Source of the DNA: a virus
Reading direction: 5' to 3' (one strand)
IMG/VR virus record: IMGVR_UViG_3300034061_003372
Coordinates: 1-31,651 of that record
Length of the DNA: 31,651 bases
Shown here: positions 22,976-29,193 of the stretch, piece after piece
Position numbering within the stretch: position 1 is the first letter of the stretch
How the letters are laid out: each line of letters opens with the position of its first letter
Notes under the pieces: generated by a model
The model's database searches: none
What the model was told of the DNA's origin: nothing
The model's input: the letters and a program-made list of their open reading frames with translations, nothing else
Position numbers and translations under genes: made by a program

Positions 22976-23550
22976 GCACCAGTATTTAGGGGCGTTGTCG
23001 AAGGCAATGCCCGCCCATTCATATTCACCCACTCTCGAAGGTCTTCATAGGTCACTCCAAGATGAATCACGTCGAAAATGTTGTTCATCCACACTTCGAA
23101 CTGTCCGATGATCGGGTCCGGGTTGCGAACGACTTCAAATTCAACATCACCCCACGGTCGATCAAAGATACGGAGTTCAAGTTTTGGTGTCCGTCCCTCG
23201 ATACGATATGCATAGATCGTCCCTTCCTTGGCGTCATACGTCCGCCGGAAACGGGTCCACCCATTCGCTTCCGCAAACTTACACCACCGGGCGACCTGTA
23301 CGAATTCCGGCGCGACATATTCAGTCGTCTCTGAACTGGATGCAGTGCCGCCCCGGAACCATGTTTTCGTGTTGGAAAACTCGTTTCTCTTATCATTCAA
23401 CGACGACAGCTTGATGCCGTGCTTTGCCGCCAACCGGATCGCCGTTTCGAGCGCCAGCGCCGCTTCGTGCTCCGTGCCTTCCGTTTTGGATTCGGATAGA
23501 CGCAAGAGGCCGATTAGCTTTGTTTCGATGTCAAAAGTCCTTTCGCTCAC
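22972..23550 (-). CDS. DUF2786-like protein
   Basis: Protein of 192 aa from a GTG at 23550. The N-terminal segment ETKLIGLLRLSESKTEGTEH followed by EAALALETAIRLAAKHGIKL is the DUF2786 helical pair seen in many phage and plasmid proteins of unknown function. The rest is a mixed domain (WCKFAEANGWTRFRRTYDAK, KLELRIFDRPWGDVEFEVVR, FDVIHLGVTYEDLREWV). No Shine-Dalgarno is visible; TACATA ends 6 nt before the GTG. Longer starts upstream would overlap the divergent promoter and are less likely. Confidence 0.75.
   Translation of the reverse strand: MSERTFDIETKLIGLLRLSESKTEGTEHEAALALETAIRLAAKHGIKLSSLNDKRNEFSNTKTWFRGGTASSSETTEYVAPEFVQVARWCKFAEANGWTRFRRTYDAKEGTIYAYRIEGRTPKLELRIFDRPWGDVEFEVVRNPDPIIGQFEVWMNNIFDVIHLGVTYEDLREWVNMNGRALPSTTPLNTGA
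22983..22988 (-). promoter_or_regulatory. TAAATA late-type -10 for small terminase
   Basis: CCCTAAATACT on the minus strand ends 7 nt before the ATG of the gp16-like gene and lies in the last codons of the upstream gene. Confidence 0.55.
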
Positions 23551-23587
23551 ACAAGTTATGTAGGATCGTGCCCGGAGAGAAAAAGGC

Positions 23588-23616
23588 TTGACATATGCGT
23601 CAGAATAGGTGATAAT
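23588..23616 (+). promoter_or_regulatory. consensus sigma70-type promoter
   Basis: TTGACA (23588-23593), 17-nt spacer, GATAAT (23611-23616). The GTG at 23623 lies 6 nt after the -10, at the expected transcription start. The -35 is part of TGACATATGCGTCA, shared in form with promoters at 8065 and 29165. Confidence 0.8.
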
Positions 23617-23622
23617 GGAATC

Positions 23623-23916
23623 GTGAAGGATAAGGCCAACCAAATCTTGTGCGAACGCCGGGCGGACGGCATTTCTTTTCAGTCACTTAGCACTGAAGTC
23701 CGACTGGTAGTGATTCCCGGTGACGGGGCGGCTAACATCTTGAAAACACTACGGGAAAGGTTCACAAAGAAAGACGGCTGGAAGCATATGCGGAATGCCG
23801 TCGTGCGACGGAAGCGGAGTGGAGACGCGGCCCGGCGGATGTGGGTTGACCTTGCCCCGGACTACGCTATCACCCCAAGGAAAGAGGAACGCGGCATCTA
23901 TTTGCCGCACGCATAA
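23623..23916 (+). CDS. small basic protein, probably leaderless
   Basis: Protein of 97 aa from GTG. Rich in Arg/Lys (RERFTKKDGWKHMRNAVVRR, ARRMWVDLAPDYAI), so nucleic-acid binding is likely, but no family is recognised. The GTG coincides with the predicted first transcribed base of a near-consensus promoter, so the mRNA has no leader. First gene of the rightward accessory operon running to 25301. Confidence 0.68.
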   Translation: MKDKANQILCERRADGISFQSLSTEVRLVVIPGDGAANILKTLRERFTKKDGWKHMRNAVVRRKRSGDAARRMWVDLAPDYAITPRKEERGIYLPHA

Positions 23917-23940
23917 CAAATGTCTGTTACCCTAGAGATT

Positions 23941-24159
23941 ATGAGTCGTAAAGCCAATACGGTTGAAATCGACCCGGACCAGTTCCGGGCAGACTACCGG
24001 GTGCTGTCTCAAAACGATCTGATGCGCAAGTACGGTATCACTTCGACGACCCTGATGAAATTGATCCGTCAAATGGTACCACCGCAAGAACGGTACTCCG
24101 TCCGTATGCGTAATGGTCTGACAGCGGTCGGCGTGAGCACCGCCAATGCCGCGAACTAG
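23941..24159 (+). CDS. small helix-turn-helix protein
   Basis: Protein of 72 aa from the ATG at 23941 (MSRKANTVEIDPDQF), or 79 aa from the ATG at 23920; AGAG lies just upstream of the 23941 start. Residues about 20-50 (VLSQNDLMRKYGITSTTLMK) form a homeodomain-like helix-turn-helix of the kind found in resolvases and phage regulators. Likely a sequence-specific DNA-binding regulator. Its end overlaps the start of the next gene by 14 nt. Confidence 0.68.
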   Translation: MSRKANTVEIDPDQFRADYRVLSQNDLMRKYGITSTTLMKLIRQMVPPQERYSVRMRNGLTAVGVSTANAAN

Positions 24160-24796
24160 CACCCGCACATTCACTCCCGATATCGACATCATCGTCATGG
24201 ATGTCTACCATCGGGACAAAGGTAACAATTGCGCGCTCATTGCCATCGATGAGATTCGCTCGAAGACTAAAAAGGTCTACAGTGAAAACGATGTCAACCG
24301 GCGCGCGATTGAACTTGGCCTGACCAAACCGCGCAAGTCGGCTTTTTTCTGGTCGCCGGAAGAAGACGACTTCCTGTGGAAAAACATCGCCACGGCACCT
24401 GTTCAACTTCATCAGCTATTCAATAAGGCGTTCCCTGACACTCCGCGCACCCTTTCGGCTATCGTGGCCCGGATTGGACGTATCGGCGGCGTCCGTGAGC
24501 TTCTATACGCCAATGGCTACAATGCCACGGAACTTTCGAAGCATCTACATATCGGCAAGCCCTCTATTGAAAAGATGACCCAAACCGGGATCATCCACGG
24601 AACGAAACCGAACGGGCGCGACTGGCACTACACCAAGGAAGAGATCAGACGATTCATCGCCAAACACCCGGAACAAATCGATATCACCAAGGTCGATAAG
24701 TACTGGCTGATTGGCATTCTAACGTTTGATCTAAAGGAAGATGACCATGAAAAATCTGGTCGAACAAGCGCGGCTGTTCGCGGCGCAAGCGCATAA
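24146..24796 (+). CDS. DNA-binding protein with SANT/Myb-like and HTH regions
   Basis: Protein of 216 aa. Residues about 65-110 (FFWSPEEDDFLWKNIATAPV, then LHQLFNKAFPDTPRTLSAIV) read as a Myb/SANT-type tri-helix. Residues about 120-170 (YNATELSKHLHIGKPSIEKM, HYTKEEIRRFI) read as a MerR-like winged helix. The gene starts inside the end of the upstream HTH gene and overlaps the hydrolase gene by 50 nt, so the three are co-translated. A regulator role is inferred from the folds; the target is unknown. Confidence 0.7.
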   Translation: MPRTSTRTFTPDIDIIVMDVYHRDKGNNCALIAIDEIRSKTKKVYSENDVNRRAIELGLTKPRKSAFFWSPEEDDFLWKNIATAPVQLHQLFNKAFPDTPRTLSAIVARIGRIGGVRELLYANGYNATELSKHLHIGKPSIEKMTQTGIIHGTKPNGRDWHYTKEEIRRFIAKHPEQIDITKVDKYWLIGILTFDLKEDDHEKSGRTSAAVRGASA

Positions 24797-25301
24797 AGGC
24801 CAAACCTACGGCCACCAACCATACACCACCCACACCGATGCTGTCGTTGATGTCCTGATCGAATACAACTTCGATGACGATCCAGAACTACTGGCGTCTG
24901 GTCATCTACACGATGTCGTCGAAGATTGCGGCGTCGCCATCCAAGAGATCCAAGCCCGGTTCGGTGTCGATGTCGCCGGGCTGGTAGAAGGCGTCACCAA
25001 TGAGCCGGGAAACAACCGGAAAGAGAAAGCCATCCGCACGTATCCCAAAATCCGGGAAGACGAACGACGGGTCGCTTTGAAACTTGCCGACCGGCTGGCG
25101 AACTCCCGCAACGCCAAGGACAACAACCCCGGCATGTTCGCCATGTACCGGAAAGAATACCCCGGCTTCCGCGCCGCCCTTCGCCGGGAAGATGAGTTCG
25201 CCGGTATGTGGGGAGAACTGGACAGCTTGTTCAGCTATCAGTCCCAATCCCCAATGAACGCATCCTCAAGCGCCGCGATGCCTTCCGTCAGCGTTTCATA
25301 G
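24747..25301 (+). CDS. RelA/SpoT-like HD hydrolase (MESH1-type, putative ppGpp hydrolase)
   Basis: Protein of 184 aa from the ATG at 24747, which has AAGGAAG at good spacing; an ATG 6 nt earlier is also in frame. HKGQTYGHQPYTTHTDAVVD, ASGHLHDVVEDCGVAIQEIQ, FGVDVAGLVEGVTNEPG and LKLADRLANSRN follow the HD hydrolase domain of SpoT and MESH1, with metal ligands His29, His55-Asp56 and Asp115 and the Glu59-Asp60 pair all present. No synthetase, TGS or ACT domain is attached. It should hydrolyse (p)ppGpp or a related 3'-phosphorylated nucleotide. The last ~20 residues (SSSAAMPSVSVS) overlap the convergent gene antisense and are low complexity. Confidence 0.87.
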   Translation: MKNLVEQARLFAAQAHKGQTYGHQPYTTHTDAVVDVLIEYNFDDDPELLASGHLHDVVEDCGVAIQEIQARFGVDVAGLVEGVTNEPGNNRKEKAIRTYPKIREDERRVALKLADRLANSRNAKDNNPGMFAMYRKEYPGFRAALRREDEFAGMWGELDSLFSYQSQSPMNASSSAAMPSVSVS

Positions 25302-25735
25302 ACCGTCACCCCACGCCGGTGGCAAGCGATGTCTACATTGCCCTTCCGCCAGTATCCTTCCGGGCAGACGACAATACAACGCTTGCCGCTGGCTAACGCT
25401 TCTCCCAACTCAAGCATCGTCACCGGTGCTAGTGTGTCCGGCTGGAAATAGAAGAAGACGATATCGGCCATTTCGATACCATCCATTTCCCAATTCACCT
25501 GATAGTTGAAGTCGGGATTGTTGATCGATTGCACCCACGTCGGGTCCCATTCGTCCCGGCGCGGATTCAGATACAGCACTTCCGTGTTCTCCGGTGTCGA
25601 TTCGCCCGCCGCCAGAATCACATCATCCTGCCATAGCGCCGCCTTCCCTTGCTCAATGCTCCCCGCCAGAAACACGATAGGTGAATATCGGCGTCGGGAT
25701 AAATGCTCTGTAGGAACGGGCGGTTTTATGACCAT
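25238..25735 (-). CDS. nucleoside 2-deoxyribosyltransferase-like protein
   Basis: Protein of 165 aa. VFLAGSIEQGKAALWQDDVI, LYLNPRRDEWDPTW, FNYQVNWEMDGIEMADIVFF, TMLELGEALASGKRCIVVCP and YWRKGNVDIACHRRGV match the Nuc_deoxyrib_tr2 family, with Glu109 the expected nucleophile and the GS and ELG motifs at the nucleotide site. True activity (base exchange, N-glycoside hydrolysis or sensing) cannot be told from sequence. AGGA precedes the ATG. The first 8 nt overlap the start region of the divergent small gene, and the 3' end overlaps the hydrolase gene by 64 nt. Confidence 0.85.
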   Translation of the reverse strand: MVIKPPVPTEHLSRRRYSPIVFLAGSIEQGKAALWQDDVILAAGESTPENTEVLYLNPRRDEWDPTWVQSINNPDFNYQVNWEMDGIEMADIVFFYFQPDTLAPVTMLELGEALASGKRCIVVCPEGYWRKGNVDIACHRRGVTVYETLTEGIAALEDAFIGDWD

Positions 25736-25916
25736 GATTGATCCTGTAACAATGACTGAATTGGTTCGCGCCTTACAAGCGCTTTCGATGAGCGACGTTG
25801 AACACCATGATGCTCAACGCCGGTTCGATCAGATACTCGAAGAATACCACGTGACGAAAGAGCAATTCCGGGCATCCATTGCGAAGACATCGTGCGCCGA
25901 TCTGGTCAGAGAGTAA
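25734..25916 (+). CDS. small helical protein, unknown
   Basis: Protein of 60 aa (66 bp upstream contain no better start; an ATG at 25728 would add MT). Entirely helical and charged (MTELVRALQALSMSDVEHHD, FDQILEEYHVTKEQFRASIA). It fills the gap between two minus-strand genes. Its start region overlaps the start codon of the divergent deoxyribosyltransferase gene, and its end overlaps the ligase gene by 11 nt. No family recognised. Confidence 0.5.
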   Translation: MIDPVTMTELVRALQALSMSDVEHHDAQRRFDQILEEYHVTKEQFRASIAKTSCADLVRE

Positions 25917-26940
25917 CTGACCGCTTCATCGCATTCGGAACCACGGCTTGCATCATCCAGTTGTGTGCGGTGCCGACGTGTGCCCGGCGCACAAACTTCC
26001 CCACGGATTGCCGGAAGGCCCGATAGGGAAACTCATCAGCCACCCGCATCACATACCCTTCCTGTCGCTTCAAATCGAGTCGTGTGTGAATCTCCCGCAC
26101 CAGCTTGCCATCATACGGCCCACGGTACATCACCGGGACCATGTGAAGGTCTAAGATTGATGCATACTCGACTGTGGCGTCCCAAGAGAGACAAACATTT
26201 CGATCATCCCAAATCGAAAATGCCAGAAAGAAACTTGGGAGATCATCATACGGCAAGGTGTGCCGGGCATACAGATTCTCTCCACAAATCCGCCATCCGG
26301 TCGGGATATGATGAGCAATTTGCGCGTGGAGATTCTTGACCCAACCCCGCGACGGATGCGAACCGCTATCGATACTTCGTGCGTGAAGATAGTCGCTGTA
26401 CAGCGTCGTGTTCTCTCCGTCCATCTTCTCCGTGATGACGATTTCTTTCCCACAGAAGAGCCGGTCGGGATCGTCAAAGGCGCGTTCATCATCAGTGATC
26501 CCTTCACTCCACGGCACATGATATGTCCGTGGGTACTTGACATATTTGACGAATATGCCCGCCGCGATCAAAGGCATCATCACCTTCCGCACAGATTCGT
26601 CTTCCATCAGTTCGCCCGGAATTCGTGTTCCGTTGGGCTGGACGATGTTTCCCCATTTGTCATAGATCGCGTCACGGTACATGTGCTCCGGTAGCACCAC
26701 CCGCGTGATACCAGCGGCCCGCCGAATGTCATCACACGACAGAACAGTCTGTTCCGCTTTCATGTGACAATCACCACACAATGACGCACCGTTATCCATG
26801 TAGTAGCCGCCGTCGTGGAACAATCGTCGTTCAAGGATGTGATGGGCGTCTTGTGCCGCCGCCTGACAGATCACACACTTATGACCGTCCCGGCGGAATA
26901 CGCCTTCTCGAAATTCATCACGACTGAGCAGATCAGACAT
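25906..26940 (-). CDS. HNH nuclease - RNA ligase fusion
   Basis: Protein of 344 aa from the ATG at 26940. Residues 15-70 form an HNH nuclease: CVIC (22, 25), DAHHI (33-34), CGDCH (55, 58, 59). Residues about 165-320 form an RNA-ligase-type nucleotidyltransferase: motif I EKMDGENTT with Lys172, HARSIDSGSHPSRGW, motif III-like ICGENLYARH, motif IV EGYVMR (294-299) and motif V GKFVRR with Lys315. The ligase part matches bacterial and phage RNA ligases with KMDGEN signatures. The fusion joins cutting and sealing in one chain. TGATACAAT, an extended -10, ends 7 nt before the ATG and no Shine-Dalgarno is present. Confidence 0.85.
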   Translation of the reverse strand: MSDLLSRDEFREGVFRRDGHKCVICQAAAQDAHHILERRLFHDGGYYMDNGASLCGDCHMKAEQTVLSCDDIRRAAGITRVVLPEHMYRDAIYDKWGNIVQPNGTRIPGELMEDESVRKVMMPLIAAGIFVKYVKYPRTYHVPWSEGITDDERAFDDPDRLFCGKEIVITEKMDGENTTLYSDYLHARSIDSGSHPSRGWVKNLHAQIAHHIPTGWRICGENLYARHTLPYDDLPSFFLAFSIWDDRNVCLSWDATVEYASILDLHMVPVMYRGPYDGKLVREIHTRLDLKRQEGYVMRVADEFPYRAFRQSVGKFVRRAHVGTAHNWMMQAVVPNAMKRSVTL

Positions 26941-26947
26941 ACAAGTC

Positions 26948-26953
26948 ATTGTA
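26948..26953 (-). promoter_or_regulatory. extended -10 for HNH-ligase gene
   Basis: TGATACAAT on the minus strand with hexamer TACAAT ends 7 nt before the ATG at 26940. The -35 region is weak. The block also holds GACATACAAGTCA, found exactly once more in the window, in the divergent promoter at 8067. Confidence 0.55.
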
Positions 26954-26979
26954 TCACATTGAGAAACGAGTCGTTGTGG

Positions 26980-26985
26980 TAGAAT
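26980..26985 (+). promoter_or_regulatory. extended -10 for the multi-HTH gene
   Basis: TGGTAGAAT, with hexamer TAGAAT, ends 9 nt before the ATG at 26995; AAGGA in the spacer is too close to act as a Shine-Dalgarno. It is divergent from the ligase promoter. Confidence 0.42.
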
Positions 26986-26994
26986 GTTCAAGGA

Positions 26995-28290
26995 ATGTGG
27001 AACAAACGACTCGAACGGCACGCCGCTTCCATGCGGCGGCGTTTCGCCAGAGAAGCGGAGAAAGAAGCCGCCCGGCTGTTAAAGCAACAGAAGAAGGAAG
27101 AAAAGGCCAATCGTCGTCTTGCCCTCGAAATAGAAAGAACGAAAAATAGCCGCACTGCCTTTTTATTCGCCACATTTTGTGCCAGCCGCAAACTGTTTTT
27201 GTCGTGGATGGAATTTTTCGTTCGATGTCCTTGGTTGGTCCCGGTACTGTTGACGTTCCGGCCAGAATCAACCAAGACAGAACCACCCAAGTATGACCGG
27301 TTCCGCCGCCCGGAAAAGTTGAAATGCACCGAAGAGGAAATTGCCATCCTACACAAGCACGGATTGCATACGTCCCGCGCCGCCAAGGAACTGGACTGGT
27401 CCGCCGAACGGGTCATGCGATACGGGTTGAGCTTGGGCGTCTTCACTGAAGAGGATCTGATCGCCCGCATAGGCCGGAAAGGTCGTCCGAAGAATCCACC
27501 CAAACCGCCCCAAGCAAAACAGGAACGTCAGAGAAAATACGTGTCAACACCTGAAATCGATGCCCTCATCATTTCTGAGACTCCGACCAAAGACATCGCC
27601 CAACAGATCGGATGGCCCCGGCAAGCCATCTGGAAACGACGGAAAGAAATCGGGCACGGTCGTCCGGTCGGCTCTCCCAAGTATCACGCCACCCCGGAAA
27701 TCGATAAGGTCATGCGCACCTATCCCGGAGAATTCACCAAGGTCGGTAGCATCATCGACTGGCCGGTGTGGGCCGTCGAACGGCGCATGAAGGAACTCAA
27801 CGTCGGCAACGGAACCAATTATCGGTTCCGCGACGATGAAGCCGAAATCGTTCAACTCCTGAAAGACAATCAAGGATGCATCGCTGATGTCCGGCGCATT
27901 CTCAAAGCCAAAGGCCAATCCCGCACAGAGAAATTCGTCAAGACCATCCGCGACAAACATGGCATCGTCTTCACCAAGAAGATCGTCATCCCAAGCACCA
28001 AAGGCCAAACCAAAGCACTGGACGGTTTCGTTCAAAGCCTGTTAGAATTGAGCACCCGGAAACGGAAGGAATACTTCCAGACGATGCACCGGGCGCTTCC
28101 TGAAGTACTCTCCCGAAGCGTGATTTCGAACCTCATTCATGTGAGTCGGAAAACGATTGACTCTTATGTGAAGCAAGGATGGCTACCCATTGAAAAAAAC
28201 GAATTCGTCCAGTTCCTCATCGACCAGTGTGATTACATGTCCGCGATGCAAGGGAACGAACACCAAGAAACAGCCACAGCAAACGGGTAA
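26995..28290 (+). CDS. multi-HTH DNA-binding protein
   Basis: Protein of 431 aa, family not recognised. Residues 1-50 are a basic coiled coil (RFAREAEKEAARLLKQQKKE). Several HTH-like segments follow: TSRAAKELDWSAERVMRYGL, TKDIAQQIGWPRQAIWKRRK, FTKVGSIIDWPVWAVERRMK and, near the end, VLSRSVISNLIHVSRKTIDSYVK. Each resembles a homeodomain-like helix pair, separated by 45-70 residues, as in repeat-type DNA-binding proteins. It is probably a regulator or DNA organiser. The last 62 nt overlap the zinc-ribbon gene. Confidence 0.72.
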   Translation: MWNKRLERHAASMRRRFAREAEKEAARLLKQQKKEEKANRRLALEIERTKNSRTAFLFATFCASRKLFLSWMEFFVRCPWLVPVLLTFRPESTKTEPPKYDRFRRPEKLKCTEEEIAILHKHGLHTSRAAKELDWSAERVMRYGLSLGVFTEEDLIARIGRKGRPKNPPKPPQAKQERQRKYVSTPEIDALIISETPTKDIAQQIGWPRQAIWKRRKEIGHGRPVGSPKYHATPEIDKVMRTYPGEFTKVGSIIDWPVWAVERRMKELNVGNGTNYRFRDDEAEIVQLLKDNQGCIADVRRILKAKGQSRTEKFVKTIRDKHGIVFTKKIVIPSTKGQTKALDGFVQSLLELSTRKRKEYFQTMHRALPEVLSRSVISNLIHVSRKTIDSYVKQGWLPIEKNEFVQFLIDQCDYMSAMQGNEHQETATANG

Positions 28291-28591
28291 CGGCATTCAT
28301 GCCTACTGTCATCCATGCCGCCGGGCTTTCGTCCAAGGCGGCACAGTAGACATTGACCTGAACCTTCCCGTTCTTCAAGAACGCATCGACCGGACCACCA
28401 TCGACGTGGAATTGCGTCAGGAACTTCTACACGACGCCGTAGAACGCATTCTGAAAGGCGAAGGGTCGTGTGCCACTATCGACTTGCGGAAACAGTCCAA
28501 CCGCAAAATGCTCTATGGGCGATGGGGACAACAAGGCAGCGATAGCAATGCCATGCGCGCCCTGAATGGACAGAAGCTAGAGTACTCCTAG
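28229..28591 (+). CDS. zinc-ribbon protein
   Basis: Protein of 120 aa from a GTG at 28229, giving the clean start MITCPRCKGTNT; a TTG at 28190 would add a Ser-rich tag that looks like upstream coding sequence in another frame. CPRCKGTN...GIHAYCHPCRRAF is a zinc ribbon of the type found in transposase and primase accessory proteins. The remainder is helical, with a basic C-terminus (RKQSNRKMLYGRWGQQGS). Probably DNA- or RNA-binding. Its TAG shares CTAG with the convergent CoaD stop. Confidence 0.65.
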   Translation: MITCPRCKGTNTKKQPQQTGNGIHAYCHPCRRAFVQGGTVDIDLNLPVLQERIDRTTIDVELRQELLHDAVERILKGEGSCATIDLRKQSNRKMLYGRWGQQGSDSNAMRALNGQKLEYS

Positions 28592-29133
28592 CCTTGCGGT
28601 TGCAACAACCGTTGTGTCGCCCGCTCCACGAATTTCGCGTGGATCTTCGGCGTCAGGAACGGCTTCGTCACTTCTTCCCACCCGTCCGGCCCCACATACG
28701 ACTTCACCATGCTCGAAGAGATCAAGTCCATGTCGTTGGTCGGGAATGTCGGAATGTACACCGGCTGAAGGCGCGGATTCATCCGCTGATACAGACGCAT
28801 CAACCGCGTCTCATAATCGAAGTCCATCGACGTGCGCAACCCACGAATCACGAAGGACGACATCTTCGCTTCCGCCATCATCGGCACGTAGACTTTCTCC
28901 GTGCTGGTTACCTTCACCCCTTCCGGGTATTGTCCCTCATCGGTCTTCAGAAGATCCCAAAACATCTGGACCCGTTCCGCCGCCGTAAACCACGGCTTCT
29001 TCTCCGCGTTCGCCGCCACGATCACCGTGACGTGTGGAAACATCCGCATACCAGTGAACAGCAAATCGATGTGCGCCTTCGTCGGTGGATCAAAAGACCC
29101 CGGATAGATGGCCGATGGATGATCGTATCGCAT
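28588..29133 (-). CDS. coaD: phosphopantetheine adenylyltransferase (CoaD-like)
   Basis: Protein of 181 aa close to bacterial CoaD, which makes dephospho-CoA from 4'-phosphopantetheine and ATP. AIYPGSFDPPTKAHIDLL (Thr18 and His21 of the T/HxGH nucleotidyltransferase motif, with Ala for the usual Gly), KKPWFTAAERV, FVIRGLRTSMDFDYE (RGLR 97-100) and LISSSMVKS (138-146) are all in order. E. coli CoaD is 159 aa; the extra length is spread through the middle. TTGACA-18 nt-TACAAT ends 7 nt before the ATG, so the mRNA is probably leaderless. It is the only metabolic cofactor gene in the window. Confidence 0.9.
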   Translation of the reverse strand: MRYDHPSAIYPGSFDPPTKAHIDLLFTGMRMFPHVTVIVAANAEKKPWFTAAERVQMFWDLLKTDEGQYPEGVKVTSTEKVYVPMMAEAKMSSFVIRGLRTSMDFDYETRLMRLYQRMNPRLQPVYIPTFPTNDMDLISSSMVKSYVGPDGWEEVTKPFLTPKIHAKFVERATQRLLQPQG

Positions 29134-29140
29134 GCCCGAA

Positions 29141-29170
29141 ATTGTAGCACCCCATCGACGTATATGTCAA
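29141..29170 (-). promoter_or_regulatory. consensus sigma70-type promoter for coaD
   Basis: On the minus strand TTGACA (29170-29165), 18-nt spacer, TACAAT (29146-29141), then 7 nt to the ATG at 29133. The -35 lies in TGACATATACGTC, of the same form as at 8065 and 23588. Confidence 0.8.
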
Positions 29171-29182
29171 TCGGTCAGAACA

Positions 29183-29188
29183 TAAGTA
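29183..29188 (+). promoter_or_regulatory. TAAGTA late-type -10 element
   Basis: ACATAAGTA ends 5 nt before the ATG at 29194; AAGGG overlaps the gap and could act as a ribosome-binding site for a start at 29200 if the transcript began earlier. Confidence 0.48.
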
Positions 29189-29193
29189 AGGGT

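Noticed and set aside
26530-26552. TTGACATATTTGACG as another extended -35 motif
   Set aside because: It lies inside the HNH-ligase coding region with no suitable -10 or downstream start.
28594-29193. Long plus-strand open frame upstream of the adhesin at 29194 that would give a 571-aa protein
   Set aside because: It is antisense to a clear CoaD gene, the extra residues are Arg/His-rich as in shadow frames, and paralogues start at MA[LM]xFxDGFDHY.
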